In this document: in pieces, positions 1-12,747 of the stretch
How positions within the stretch are numbered: the stretch's first letter is position 1
How the letters are laid out: each line of letters begins with the position of its first letter
From: Ulva prolifera
Taxonomy: Eukaryota > Chlorophyta > Ulvophyceae > Ulvales > Ulvaceae
Direction of reading: 5' to 3'
NCBI GenBank assembly: GCA_023078555.1
Contig: CM041197.1
Location: 9,668,552 to 9,732,551 of the forward strand
Length of the DNA stretch: 64,000 bases
Made by a program: the position numbers and the translations under genes
The notes under the pieces: model-generated
Told to the model about the DNA's origin: nothing
Database searches by the model: none
The model's input: only the letters and a program-made list of their open reading frames with translations

Positions 1-318
1 CTGACACGGAAGTTTCGAACCGTGAGGCATGCCTCAGAGAAACGCTGTCGTGGTATCACAGATATACTTTACTTCACTCCATAACCTGTACCTCAGCAGC
101 GTTCCGGTGAGGTCAGAGGCAAAGGGCAGCACATTCGAGGCCCGCAATATCTTTGTAACACCCGTAGAGTACAGCCTGAGCAAAACACATCTCAGTGTAC
201 CTCCATCTTTGCTTGGCAGCAGCCGTGGTGTCAGCGCACTCACGGCGCGCCGAGCCGCGCGCCCCTGCATCGCCATGCGCCGTCATCCCTCCGCCTGGAC
301 CTCCCTGGCGGCGTGCAG
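1..318 (+). other. intron of the eIF3c gene (partial)
   Basis: No supported exon was seen here. The stretch ends in a GTGCAG acceptor directly before the first recognisable eIF3c exon at 319, so it is read as the 3' part of an intron whose donor lies outside the window. Confidence 0.6.
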
Positions 319-3300
319 GTGCTGATGCAGTACGTGTCGACGCTGTTCGACCTCAGCGCGAACCTCAACACGAGCATCCCGGTGCACGTGTGGCAGCGCG
401 CGGCGCGGGGCCTCTTCACCATCCTCGACCGCCTCGACGCCAACACGCACATCGTCCTCGACGAGACGCTCGAGGTCACGCCGGAGCGTTCCGAGGAGCC
501 GTCCCCGGCGGAGTCTGTTCGCATCGCCGGCAACCTGCGCGCCTTCGTCGAGCGCCTCGACGACGAGTTCTTCAAGATCCTGCAGGTGTGCCAGCCGAGC
601 CCCCAATTCCGCGGCGTGGTTCATCGGGCCTGCTTCTCGGGCGTGAGGCAGGTGGTGCCTGTGCTGTGCACATGTGTAGCATGGCCTGGGCTGACCGGCG
701 CCATGCGGCTGGTGATGCGCGCTTGGGTTCCACACCCGGCTGTGCTTTTTTTCAAGTCACCACATGCATGGTTGGCATGCATGTGGTGCAGTAGGTGTGC
801 AGCACAGCCCTGCATGGCAGGCGCGGTCACGGCGGGTGTGTGCAGCTGACGGACTCCCACACGACGGAGTACATCCAGCGGCTGCGGGAGGAGCCGGTGC
901 TGCTGGCGCTGACGTCCAAGGCCGGCGCGTACCTGCGCCGCATCGGTGACACCCGCAATCTCGCGTTCCTCGCGCTGCGGGAGACCGAGCACTTCTACTA
1001 CAAGACGGAGTCGGTGTACGCGGCGATGTGCGCGCACATCGAGGCCGCGAAGGCCGCGCCCGACGGCGCCGTGCCGCAGCCGCCGGCCGACAGCACCACC
1101 GGCGGCGAGCCGGCCGAGGGTGAGGAGGGTGAGGTGTTCACGGAGCCGATCAAGCTGCAGATCCCCAAGGTGCGTGCTGTGTGCTGTGGCGTACGCGGCG
1201 CCCACGCGGCGCGTTCAATTTACTGTCTGATGTTCCAAGGGCACTTGCGCATACGCCAGGCGTGGTCCCGGATTCGCTGGTCCCCCCCCCCTCCACCTTG
1301 CGCACTGCTCAGCCTGTCCGGCATTGTGGTCGTTGCACAGCAGCTGCAGCTGTGGGGTCTATTCTGTTGAGCCGTGCTCAGCCAGAGTGTGCGGCTGACA
1401 GGGTGCGGGGTGTGCAGGACTATGAGCTGCCGGCGGACTGCCACGCGCTGATGAAGACGCTGACGGGCACGATCTACGTGCATGGAGACGAGCGCTCCAA
1501 GGCGCGCGCCGTGCTCGCGCACATCTACCACTGCTGCATCCACTCCGACTTCCACACCGCCCGCGATGCCCTCCTCATGAGCCACCTCCAGGTACTGCTC
1601 CCCCCCTCTGTGGTGCAATACCAGGGGCGCATTCACGCCTTATCAGGCCACGCCGCTGCCGCACAGCATGCATTTCGCGCAGCGCGCCCATCGACCACGA
1701 CCCCTAGCGTCTTCAAGCGTGCGTCATGCGGCCGCTGTACTGAGCGTGCTGTGCGCGTGCTGTGCAGGACCAGGTGCACAGCATGGACGTCACGACGATG
1801 ATCATGTACAACCGCGCGATGACGCAGCTCGGCCTGTGCGCCTTCCGAACCGGCCTCATCCAGGAGAGCCACACCTGCCTCGCCGAGCTGTACGGCTCCA
1901 ACCGCATCCGCGAGCTCCTCGCGCAGGGCATGTCCCTCAACCGGTGCGCCCCCTCTGTCTCCCCCTCCCCCCTCTCTCTCTCCCTGCCTCGCCTCTGCGG
2001 TGCCTTCTGCTGCCGTGCGGTGGTGCGGCGGCTGGCAGCGGCTGCCGCAGTGGCGGAGGGGTCCCCTGCGCGCGTCGAGAACGCGAGGCAGACGCGGACG
2101 GTAACGGTCTGCGCTGAAAGGCGCAAGGGTCAATCGACAGCAGAGCCGCTGGCAGTGCTGTGTGGACCTCGCCCCGGGCGACCTCATGGCAGCCAGCCTC
2201 CGCATGCTCCTCACCACCGTCTCCCTGCACCCGCCGCCATGAGATGCCGGCGCTGATGTGGCAAGCCACCTCAGCACGCAGCGCCACCTCAGCACGCAGT
2301 GCCGCCTCAGCATGCATCGTTGATGTGATGAACCATGATGTGCGCTTGTGGCACACGCGCCGCAGAGTGCCTGCTGCGCTGACGTGCGCACTGCGCTGAC
2401 GGGTGTGGCCTGTGGCGCGCAGGTACCAGGAGAAGACGCCGGAGCAGGAGAAGCTCGAGCGGCGGCGGCAGATGCCGTTCCACATGCACATCAACCTCGA
2501 GATGGTCGAGGCGGTGTACCTCACCTGCGCGACCCTCCTCGAGACGCCCAACATCGCCGCGCACCCCATTGCCTCCACACGCTTCGTCCTCTCCAAGCCC
2601 TTCCTGCGCCTCCTCGAGACATACCGCAACCAGGTGAAGCCCCCGTGCACCATGCAGCGCCTCGCATCATATACGCATCTGCACCCGGATCAGCGCTGTG
2701 CGGGTTGCCGGGCGGCGTGGCTGTGTGTGCGCCATGCGTGCGGCCTGTGTGCGGCCTGCGTGCGGCATGCGTGCGGCATGCGGGCGGCCTGTGTGCGCCA
2801 TGCGTGCGGCCTGTGTGCGGCCTGCGTGCGGCATGCGTGTGGCCTGTGTGCGGCACCTGGCGTCGAGCTGATTGCCGTGATGGCCTGTGGTGTTGTCATC
2901 TCGTTCTCTGGGTGCACGCAGACTGAAACGGCGTCAATGTATGTCCGCTCGCACACCGTCGCAGCGGCAAGGGCCCTTGTTGCTGCTGACAGTGTGGGTG
3001 CCGCATGCGCAGGTGTTCACAGGGCCGCCCGAGTCAGTGCGAGACCACATCATGGCGGCGGCGCGCGCGCTCGGCCGCGGCGACTGGGAGAAGGCGTACC
3101 ACTTCATCACCGCACTCAAGATGTGGGCCGTGATGCCGGACCGCGAGGCCGTCATGGCGATGCTGAAGCAGAAGCTCAAGGTCGAGGGCCTGCGCACGTA
3201 CCTCTTCGCGTACAGCTCGCAGTACAAGGCGCTCTCGCTCTCGCTCCTCGCGAACCTCTTCCAGCTCTCCGAGAAGGAGGTGCGGCCCCACCCCGATCCT

Positions 3301-4268
3301 CCTCGCAATCGCGGGCTTCAGGTTGAATTTGCATGTAATTGTCACAGCTGCTTGCCTTCTCTGTGGCCGCGTGTGGGGCTGACGTGATGCCACGGCTTCT
3401 GGTGCCGGACGTCTCGAGTTTTGAACACCGGTCACGCAAAGCTCAGTTGAGAGCGAGTGGATGAAGGTGTTTCCCGCCGCCCGCGATGGTAGACTTGTGA
3501 GCGTAACGTAAGGGCTGTGGCCTGAGACACCCTGCCCAGGGTGCATGTGCCGACGATATGCACCCTTGTGTCGGACGGTTTGCCTGCACCGACCTGTCTG
3601 TGTGGTCCAACTGTGGTGGGTCAGCATCGCCGGCGTGGGTGCTCACGTGCGTTCGCGGGGAGGCCTCCCATCCTTCTGATGTACCCGGTGGGCGCTGACC
3701 GCGCGGGTGTGCGGTGCAGGTGTCCGGGACGGTGTCAGCGATGATGATGAACGGGGACCTGCCAGGCAGCTGGGACCAGCCGACGAGCGCGATCGTGATG
3801 CGCAACCTCGAGGAGAGCCGCCTGCAGAAGCTCGCGGGCCAGCTCAGCGAGAAGGCGCACCAGCTGCTCGACCTGAACGAGCGCGCGCTGTCGTTCTACA
3901 CCGGCAGCCTGCGCGAGGGCGAGGACGATGGTGGGCACCACGACGGTCACGGCGGCCGTGGCCGGGGCCGCCGCGGCGATTGGGACGAGGGCGGCGGCCT
4001 GTTTGCGCGGCGCAAGGGCGGCCGCGGCATGGGCGGCGGGCGTGGGATGGGGGGCGGCCGAGGCTACGGCGGCGACCGGCGGGGCCGGCGCCACGACAAC
4101 CCCCACGGTGGTGGTGGTGGCGGCGGCGGCCACGGCGGTGGTGGGCGGAGGCGGGACGGCGGTGGCTACGGTGGCGGACGGCGGGACCGGTTCGGAGGCG
4201 GTGGGATGGGGCCGTCTGGGTTTGTCACACTCGCCGGGGGGCAGCACGGTGGCCGTGGGGGCTACTAG
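319..4268 (+). CDS. EIF3C: eukaryotic translation initiation factor 3 subunit c, 3' part (seven exons)
   Basis: Core subunit of eIF3, which assembles the 43S pre-initiation complex on the 40S ribosome in the cytoplasm. Exons: 319-585, 846-1169, 1418-1591, 1768-1943, 2423-2633, 3013-3279 and 3720-4268; frames join cleanly (for example an Arg codon split across the 1943/2423 junction). The joined protein follows animal and plant eIF3c closely: VLMQYVSTLFDL, then FVERLDDEFFKILQ, AHIYHCCIHSDFHTARDALL, the EKLERRRQMPFHMHINLE block, GPPESVRDHIMAAARALGRG and the PCI region LRTYLFAYSSQYKALSLSLL. The last exon encodes a Gly/Arg/His-rich RGG-like tail ending GGRGGY, as in plant eIF3c. N-terminal exons lie upstream of the window. 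A TGTAA follows the TAG stop by about 180 bases. The family assignment is secure. Confidence 0.96.
2731..2862 (+). repeat. 66-bp tandem minisatellite in an eIF3c intron
   Basis: Two adjacent copies of a GC-rich unit start at about 2731 and 2797 (period 66 bases). Each begins GCCATGCGTGCGGCCTGTGT and is itself built of TGCGGC(C/A)TG sub-repeats. It lies wholly inside the intron between exons 2423-2633 and 3013-3279. Confidence 0.75.
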
Positions 4269-4447
4269 GGTGAGCCGTTTTGGTGATTTCTTTGGGGCGT
4301 GCCGTGTTGCGTGCTGTGGGTTGTTTGCGGCTTCACATCGGCTGGTTGACAGTATCCACGGTGTATTGCATGACGGGCTGTGGTGCTTGCAGTTGGGCTG
4401 TTGGCGTCAGAGGTCCTTAGCTGCTGTGGGCGCAGCCCACTCTGGTG

Positions 4448-4452
4448 TGTAA
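4448..4452 (+). promoter_or_regulatory. possible UGUAA polyadenylation signal for eIF3c
   Basis: TGTAA lies about 180 bases after the eIF3c stop. UGUAA is the usual near-upstream polyadenylation element of green algae (known for Chlamydomonas and relatives). The motif is short, so chance occurrence is possible. Confidence 0.3.
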
Positions 4453-4745
4453 CAAGCGCGTCGGTGTGTCTAGCATTTGATGGTGGGTTATCGGCAAAAC
4501 CTTTTTCGGTGTATGTAGCACCATATGAGTGCAAGAGGTGGTATGGCAGACGGGGGCCGAGTCTTCTTGGCTCTGATGTGTCTGATCATGCTGCAAGTGC
4601 ATTGCTCACAGGTCTGGAGCCGTCACGATTGGAGTGTGCGCTTGTAGGGCTGGACTGGTGCAGAATTTCAATGACATTTTGACCAACCTGTTAGATCATG
4701 CAGTGATCCGCACAGTTGCACCTGCAGGCGCAGTGTTGCATAATC
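4453..4745. other. intergenic stretch downstream of eIF3c
   Basis: I see no gene in this interval, which has lower GC than the flanking exons. It separates the eIF3c 3' end from the weak minus-strand coding signal that begins near 4.75 kb. Confidence 0.4.
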
Positions 4746-5857
4746 TCAAGGTGTGAATTTTAGCTGATAGTGATGTGAAAGAACACGCCGCGAAAGCAGT
4801 GTGCTGAGCAGCTCCGTTGCCGCGGCTCCGGGCTTCCTGTGTTTCATTGGCAGGTAAGTCAGAACTCGGCTGGTGTGTGCAGTCCAGCAATCCGAGGTCA
4901 TGTGCTCATGTGAATTGTGAGGCATGATGTGTGACATGTCATTTGCATGGGTTGTGGGACTGGTCATGAGTCCCAGGATGAATTCGTCGAGGCCGGGGCG
5001 ATTGCTGATCGCTGTGGTATACTCCTGTGACATGCGCTCGAGGATCACTTCTGCTATGACTTGGGGCATCACGCGCACCGCGCATGCGCCATCTTTACAT
5101 AATATCTGTTGCACCACTGCAACCATGACGGCCCTAACAGCATGGACAGACTGAAAAAACGGGCCTCCGGGGCCCCGGAGGCCCCGCGGGGACAGCAGCG
5201 CAACCTCAGGCAGAAGGTCTCGCACTGTCGAGGCTCAGATCTGGCCGACCCGGACAAATGGCATCTCATATTCCACAACTCGACCTAATAAATCACGGAG
5301 ATATCTACACGAACCTCGAACAGCACCCAGCACGACAGCAAGGGTGGTTCTCTATACACGGCCGGACACGTTTCGATTCGAATTCGATGTAACTGTAAGC
5401 TCTCAGCAGAGTTGCAGCAGCGGCCTGGCACGCGCTCGCGCATGTACTCGGTGTAACTCCCGGAGACTTCATCACTCTGCACCTGGTCTACACGGTCCCC
5501 TCGACCACTCTCCTCACGGCTGCACATCCCTGCCAGTTGAAACTTAAGTGCGGCAGTCTGCGCGAGTGGAGAGTCGTCTCATCGCGGCTCCCGCTCGCTG
5601 CTCGAGCATGTGTCTTCAATACTGTCCAGCGCCCGCGCGATGTCAAAGCAGTCATCGTAGAGGAGATGGCCCATGTGCTGTTGGTTCAGCGCTCCGGATT
5701 GAAACAGGCGCTGGCAGACATGCGGAGACTCCTCGCGGGTGTGCCGGTACGCGTAAGCCCGTGAAAATGCACACCCGCACGCCTTGCATTGGAACCTCTT
5801 CACCCCATCTTGCTCGACAGGAATAAAGAACTGTTGTAATCTGCTGGCTCGTGCCAT
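4746..5857 (-). CDS. possible zinc-finger-like protein, unrecognised and unresolved
   Basis: Not a recognised gene. On the minus strand a 92-codon open segment (5857-5579) starts MARASRLQQFFIPVEQDGVK and contains a finger-like cluster, FQCKACGCAF, followed by YRHTREESPHVC. The spacing resembles a BED or C2HC finger but is not diagnostic. The same frame stays coding-like from about 5578 to 5285 after one stop, and a second open segment (5225-4746) carries VHAVRAVMVAVVQQILCKDG. I could not fix splice sites joining the pieces. It could be a small gene, a decayed one, or chance open frames in moderately GC-rich DNA. Confidence 0.22.
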
Positions 5858-6575
5858 GTGGGACCTTGGTCAAGAAAATGACAGGGTCGCAACTGCAAAA
5901 CCTCAGCCCAGACGATCGACCATTGAATCGTGTGAGGAGTGAAGCACAGGGTGGTCAACGCTGCTTTGTATGGATGAATGAACAGTCTCCAGAGTGCATT
6001 TCTCAGTCTAAATGAACGCGAAAGGTGCCCCATCATGACAGAGCATGCATCATCGTCAGCTCGCATGATCCGGGCCGAAGATACATGAATTCATGATGAC
6101 GATGATTGGATCAAGATAGCAGTATCACATACAGCAGTGACATGGATCATCCCTACGTGTAATATTCGGGGTTTCCTCCGTCACATCCGTACGCTGACCA
6201 CGACACCCGCACATCCAGTCAACGATGCAACACATCGCACTTGCTGATCTATGGCATCGCGCTTGTCTGCAACCTGGACATTCTTAACAGTAGTAAATGG
6301 TGCACTGTTGTCTCGTGTGCTCAAAAGCGTTCCAATCATGCGGCCACGATGCTCGGAAAGTGAGTCCACGCGGCATCGCGCTGTCGCGCTGTTGGAAATA
6401 CCCCACATTCAAATATGCAGCGCTCTTATCCAGATCTGATACACCCCGCCGACGTCCTGTGACATTTAAAGTCACTTTTTGCGACGGGCTTACTACAGCA
6501 GCACATCCACACAGAACTCTCGCGGTCAAACGGCATCGCGAGTTCCCCACAGCAGCGATCAGGAGCACGGAACCG
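5858..6575. other. intergenic stretch, no supported gene
   Basis: Lower-GC sequence between the weak zinc-finger-like signal and the 3' end of the GT77 gene. Open segments on either strand near 6.3-6.6 kb lack splice or homology support. Confidence 0.4.
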
Positions 6576-9500
6576 CTACGGCATTGGCAGCTCCATCCGC
6601 GACTGCTCACGAATCAGCTGAGATAACTTCCTTGGGAGTCCGTACGTCTGGTTCAAGAAGTTGCACGGGTGATTGGCCTCCTTCAGGAAAGCCTCATTGA
6701 GTCGCCCGGCGTCGCCACCTGCTATTGCTGCGCAGTGAGCCGGGACTTTAAAGTGTGGAATATCCCAGTCAGCCCGGGGGAGGCGGGCGAGAGGCGCGGG
6801 TAGCTTGTAGGGCCAGGTGATCCATCTGACGTCGATTGGCTGCTCCCCTCTGCACACTGCCCGCCACGGTCATCGAGCATACTCAGCCACAGCGGAGCGC
6901 ACACTGCCACCGTGCTGTCCCCACACGCCGGGCACCACACAAGCCATCGATCTACACGAGCCACCACTCTCTCCCACTCCGAGCGGCCACAGTCTGCCAG
7001 TTTCCCTCAGACACACACTGAAGTGTGTCTGAGTCAAACTGTACAAATGAATTCATTTGGGGCATGTACAGATGAATTCACTTGTACATGCCCTGACCTG
7101 TCTGAGCAACAGCATCGCATCTGCACCTGGCATCAGCGTGCAAGTTTCCTGCATCTCCTGCGGTTGGCACTGCAGCCCCTACTCACGATCCCGTGTGCTG
7201 CTGTACCTGGGAGAGGTTCAAAGGGTAGCCCCATCAGAGGTCAGCATGCCTGTTGCTGTGTCCTCAGACCATGCAACAAAGCACAATCGGATGGTCGATA
7301 GCATGTTACGGCTGGTGGGTACCACGACTACAGCTGCCACCCCAAACACACTCAGTCCGTTCAATGCACAGCATACAGCCACAGGAATGCACGGCCAACT
7401 GCACAATCGTGCGTGCATGCAGTGCTGCACCTGTGGTGTTGGTCTGTACAGACGTCTGTACGTACACATGGACCACACAGGCATGCATGCTGTCACAGCG
7501 GCAAGTTGAAGCTGCCGGTCGTTGAAGCCGGTGGTTGCAGCCAGGCTGCGGCGTGCGCCCACACCGCACAGACACGTGCTTCGAACAAAGGCAGGCCACG
7601 GTGTGCGAGCAAGTACTTATTGGAGTCATTCACTGCGGCGCTGGTGGGCGGGTGCACGTGCCAGATCGATACCCATGCAGCCGCCCATCAGATTAGCACC
7701 AGCAGCACTTCAGGTAAGGACCAGCAGCACTTCAGACCAGCACCAGCGGCACCAGCTGAGGGTCAGGCTGGCGGCTGAAGAATGCATGCACCGACATCGC
7801 GGGTTGTTGACACCGTCGTTGTTGTACACAAGCACATGTAACAGTTTCAAGCACATGCGACATTTAGCTCAGCAACGGCAACGGCAACGGAGCAGCCGGC
7901 GAGGGGGGCGCACGAGCAACACCATGCAGCGTCCATATCCTTGCCCACGGCCACATCCCACGCCCGATCAAACGCCTCGTTCCCTCCCGCAGCAGCCCAC
8001 CCCCCAAACCCGCCGGGCCGCAGCCCCTCCATGCGCAGCACGCTCACCCCCTCCATCTCCCGCAGCCCCTGCCGCAGCTCCTCCGCCGTCTCCCCGGCGG
8101 CCACCCACCCGCCGCCGCCACCGCCGCGCCGCCGCGCCGCCGCAACCCACGCCCTATCCCCATGCATCTGCACGCGCTCCTCGCTCTGCACGACCGCCGC
8201 GGGGGTGCGGGGGTCCCGGAGGTACGCGGCCATGCGGTACGGCAGGCCCGCAGCATCGAGGGCTCCGGGATTGAGGAGGGTGTCTAGAGGGCACGCGAGC
8301 GGGGGCTCCAGGTCGGAGCCGTCGACGCGGCAGCGGCGCAGCACAGACGCGTACCAGTCCTGGTCGCAGTAACACACGAAGCGTGGCAGCACCTGCACGC
8401 CCCCGCCACATTCAGCGCGGGTTCGTTGTGATTTTGCCGCACTGGTCCGAGTCGTGCCGGCCGGTCGCCCACACACCCTGCCCCGAGAGTTTTGGTAGCC
8501 TGGTAACCGCCCCATTTACACTGTGTGAATGTGGGCGTCACGCGCACAGTGGCAGCGCGTGGCGGTCAGCCCGCCTGAACGTGTGCACACGACTCAATGC
8601 AGCCTCTGGATCCACCACCGGCCATATCCATGCACCCAGCCGCACCATAGCCAGCACGGTGACAGTACCCGCGTGAGCAGTTCGGAGACACGCGCCATGC
8701 ATGTGCAGTGCGTGAAGCGCGGGGGGGAGCCGACCAGGGTGCGGTTGAGCGCGACAGCCATCGCAAACGCGTCACGCAGCTCTGCAAGCTGGTAGCTCAT
8801 GGCGTGGAGGTGCTTCAGCAGGTCCGGCAGCGGCCGGGCCGCGGCGGCCTGCAGCGCGGCGACGTAGCTCCGCGCGCCGGTGGAGTACGCCAGCAGGCGG
8901 GCTGCGGTGAAGTAGGCCGGGGGGTCGGCGCGCCAGAGGGCCTCTTCGCGGAGGCGGGCGCGCTTCCCGGGGGTGTGGTGCCGCTGGAACGTCGCGTGCA
9001 CGACGTACGCCTGCAGCGCGCTGCACTCTCGTCTCGAGCTACCTTCGTCGGCCTTGGCTTGAAAGCGGCGCGCAGGCGGAAATGCATGAGTGATACTGTA
9101 TGGTACGTGTGACCTACCGGCCTCAGCCAGCGCCGGTGGCTGGAGGGTTTCCGGAGGGTTGAAGCGGGGAAAAGTATAGCGAGCTTTGCTATGCTTGGCC
9201 ACACTCTGATCGAGCAAATCACACATGAAATACATGGCTCCATGAGTCATGTCCTTGCCGGAACGTGGTAGATTCCAGATGAGTGGCTACCGGGTCCCAA
9301 GTGCTGTTCATGAGCGATCACATGCATGCCGGCGGCACACCTTGACACCGTGAGCCTGTGGCAGGTGCTGGTAGAAGAACACGTGGCCGTTGGCGAACAG
9401 CAGGGCGGGCAGGGGCAGTAGCGCGACGGTGCCGTTGGCGGCGGCGATGACGCGCCAGTCGGCCCCCGCGGCCGCCGCCGACGCCACCGGCGCCATGCCG

Positions 9501-11882
9501 CGCTCAAGCAGGATGTTGAGCGCCAGCTGGTCCGTGACGGCAAAGGTGGCGTTGGTGCGTGCGCTTGGCGCGTACGCCGCGGCCGGGTTCGCGAGCAGCG
9601 CGTGCCACTCCTGCAGAAGCGTCGCCGTGGCCGGCCTGCACCATGCATGGTGCACCATGAGGCCGATACGGCATCGGTGGCTTTGCTGCGGCCAAACTCG
9701 TGGCCAAATATTGTTAGTTGGTGTTAGTAGGTGACCACAGAACTAGTGTGTAGTACATGGTTCTGTGGTGACATGGCCCAAGTGCGCGGCACTTGTACGT
9801 GTCACCGGAGCATCTAGGTGGTGCAAACGTTGCAGGGACGACAGCAGTGAAGGTGATGAAGCCGACATTGTGTACGGCCGGACCAGAGGATCCTGGATCC
9901 CTAATCCAAATACCAGTCCCTACCCATGGACATAGTCTGTTGAACCTGGAGGGTGTTGGAACACCGCTTCGGTTCAAAGCTGCCCAGCCTCCCGCGGTGT
10001 TGTGACTCAGTGTTCAAGTTGTGACTTCATGTATGAGGCCATACCGGTTCCGAAAGATGACGACGCCGGTGTTGAACGCACGGCCAAACGTCGCGCCGGG
10101 GAGGTGGCCGCAGCGGTGGCACCGCACAGGCGCAGCCGCGCCGCCGCCGCGCGCGCCGGCCGCGCTCGCCTCGGCCCAGTGGCTGAGGCAGTCGGTCGAG
10201 ATCGCGACGTCCGCGGCGGGGTGGCGCGCCAGGAAGTCCGCGGGGTCCCTCAGCCACACGGTGTCGACGTCGGAGAGCACGACGGCGGCGGCGGGGGCAC
10301 GGCGCGAGAGCAGCCGCTGCACGATGACCGGCTTCGCGGCGCCCATGCGGCGGAAGCTGCGGAAGTCGCTCCGAAAGTCCTGTGAGGCAAGCGCGGCATC
10401 GTGCCTGCATGTGGGCAGGAGTCAACTGCTAGGGCCCTACAGGGGCGGTTGAGACGGTGGCATACTACTCATGGCAACGCTTGTTGCCGGCCGGACGGAA
10501 GAGGTTGGCTCGGCTGGCGGACCGTCGGTCGGAGATGTTTGTGGCAAACACAGTACTAGTGGTTATAGCCCTTCCTGGCAGGCTGCAGTGGAAGAGCAGT
10601 GCGTGTGGATCATGCTGGCGTTTCGATCAACTTTGTAGGCTGTGTCCCTCTGCTGTGAGATTGTTCACATGGCCTGGCTCATGCCAGCTCATGCCTCATG
10701 CCAGCTCATGCCGGACAATGTTGCTGCTCGATCCACATGTGGCCAGAGGGACTGATTTATCCCCGTTTGAGAGGAGCATTGTATGCGCCAGGTCCTGGCA
10801 GTCTGCTTCGGGAAGCATGACAATGTGGTGGTGCAGATCCCATTGCGGACGGTATGGTACGAGCTAGTTGCCAGCAGTAGAATGACTGCATGAGTTCCTT
10901 GGCAGCCTTTTGGGTGGTCCAGTGCCTGTTGTATGACACATCCAGGGCAGCGGCACAATCTTTGTCACCATCCCGGCTTGCACATATTTATGCTTCCACG
11001 TGTTGCTCCACGTTTTGCTCCATTCTAGTGTATCCAGATGAGAGTGAACTCTCGTTTGCGCTGTGCGGCGGATAAATCAGGCGCCACTCTGCCAGTCTGC
11101 CGCGAGAGAGCAGCAGCTCCTGTGAGAGGATTGCACTTGCCTTCACCAATGCTACAAAGCTAGTGCACTGCCCCACTGATGGCAGGAAGCTACGACCATA
11201 TGCGTAGGACGTCATCGAATTCACCTGCCAGTGGGAGCTACGGCGATGATCACCCAGTCCGAGGCACAGGCTCTACGGGTTGGCATCAGACCAACCCATG
11301 TCTGCAGCGTACCTTAGGTGCGGGATGCCGTTTTCGCGACATGAAGCCGCTGCTGTCTCATCAAATGCCACTACCACATGCCACACGCGCAGCGCCCGAA
11401 GATGCAGCGCCCAATTTATCATCAACTCTCGGTACTTCTCATCGCCATTGACAAACGTCACGAATACCGTTGCTTCGGGAGGAAACGCATCGGCATCGTT
11501 GATGCCTGACATTCCATTGACTTCATTGCTGCCTGAGGTAGCTGTTCCGATATCATCATTAGCCTTGGAGCTGTTGCAGGGCGTTTGCTCGAGCGCCGAG
11601 GCAAGCTGCATTTCCAGCTGTGCGATGCGAAGACTGGCATCAGTGAGAGAAGGCCGCCCCAAAAATATGTCATTGTTCAGCCTCCTAATTTGCTGCTGCA
11701 AAGGACGGGTGAAGGTTTGGCTCCGTAATGTCGTGCGACGCACGAAGGTATCGAACGCAGGTAACGGAGTGTACCTGGGTCCGCAAAGCAATTGCTGCAC
11801 GTAAAAGCAAAATGCCGACAATCGTCGCAAAGGAGGCCATCAGCAACCGCCACTTGCATGTTACTGCGTGTTTAGCGTTCAT
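6576..11882 (-). CDS. GT77-family glycosyltransferase (XEG113/RRA-like, arabinosyltransferase-type), type II membrane protein
   Basis: Probable Golgi enzyme adding sugar, likely arabinose, to wall glycoproteins, by analogy with Arabidopsis XEG113/RRA (CAZy GT77). Exons on the minus strand: 11882-11775, 11695-11277, 10368-10045, 9635-9341, 9010-8735, 8392-7914 and 6849-6576. They total 2175 bases, exactly 725 codons including the stop, with every splice phase agreeing. The N-terminus MNAKHAVTCKWRLLMASF begins a signal anchor (ATIVGILLLRAAIAL), followed by a coiled stem. The donor-binding core shows VVLSDVDTVWLRDP, with the DxD motif. Family blocks follow: AFNTGVVIFRNR, YVVHATFQ, MSYQLAELRDAFAMAVALNR, PRFVCYCDQDWYASVLRRCR and PLACPLD; exon six ends in AWCC. 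The start was chosen because its ATG directly precedes the anchor. The 11277/10368 splice pair is the least certain; an alternative donor lies at 11313. Confidence 0.87.
6850..7913 (-). other. last intron of the GT77 gene, with stacked inverted repeats
   Basis: The 1064-base intron has donor GTGCGC and acceptor GTGTGCAG. It holds no exon I can support. Three foldback elements lie at 7006-7086: an 11-bp stem hairpin at 7006-7033, a perfect 16-bp palindrome at 7044-7059 (CAAATGAATTCATTTG), and a 17-bp inverted repeat with one mismatch (about 7040-7056 against 7070-7086). Confidence 0.65.
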
Positions 11883-12747
11883 CTCGGGGCACGAGCTCGA
11901 GCTGCCGCACTGGCCACCTCAGCCGAACTTGGCCACGCATTGGCGCCGTAGACACAGATACAGCATAAGCCACAGCACACAAGAGGGTAATATAAGTGTC
12001 TGTAAGCTTGGGCCACGGCCAGGCGTGGCTTCACCGCCTCAAGGCTACCGATGAGATGGTTGAATCGATCATTGATTCAGCGATGTCGATTGAGGTCGAA
12101 CAATGCTATCGTGCAAACGCAGGGTACACTGTGGGGCGGGGAAAGCCCGCTTGACATTAGCCGAGGCCGCGAATTTGCCTCGTCGAATGCTGTCGGGTTG
12201 TGCTGGGTCAGGTGCTAATGCACTGTAGCGCCTGGCCAGCTCGGCCGTCATTGGTGCCTCTTACACATACTCTTCGAGTCAACGACACAAACCCATCCCA
12301 GAGAAAATATACACCCTTCAGTGGAAGAGATTCTTGTCCGGCAACAACCGCCTCGCATTGCACACTCATGTCTGTCTCACACAATGCCACAGCAAGGCAC
12401 AGAGAGTCACTCATCCGCACCTACACACGAGCCTGCACGCTCGGCTACATACTGAAAGTCTTACCACACAGGAGAACGTAGCCTCGCCAGGTCGCCCCCG
12501 CTGCATGGCCCTCCCCCACTATACCTACGCACAGTCTACTGCAGCTCAAGAAATGATGCGTACACACCCGGACATGGCCTCGGGCTTAGGATATATGCTA
12601 GGCTAGGCTAGAGCGTATGCCCACCTTGAATGCTGGAAACCAAGCGAGGCCGCAACAGGCCCCGCCATCTGCACGCAGCCACGGCAGTACAGCCTCAAGG
12701 CCGGGAGGGAGCCTCCGCCCAGCCTGCGACGGGCGCTCACGCGTCCA
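11883..12747. other. intergenic region between the GT77 5' end and the histidine kinase 3' end
   Basis: About 860 bases with no credible gene. It should contain the GT77 promoter on its low-coordinate side and the kinase 3' UTR on the other. I recognise no TATA box or defined site. A short run of TAGGCTAG-type repeats lies at about 12595-12612. Confidence 0.45.

Noticed and set aside
6297-6626. Possible zinc finger on the plus strand (CCLVCSKAF...)
   Set aside because: Cys/His spacing does not complete a finger and no splice context supports an exon.
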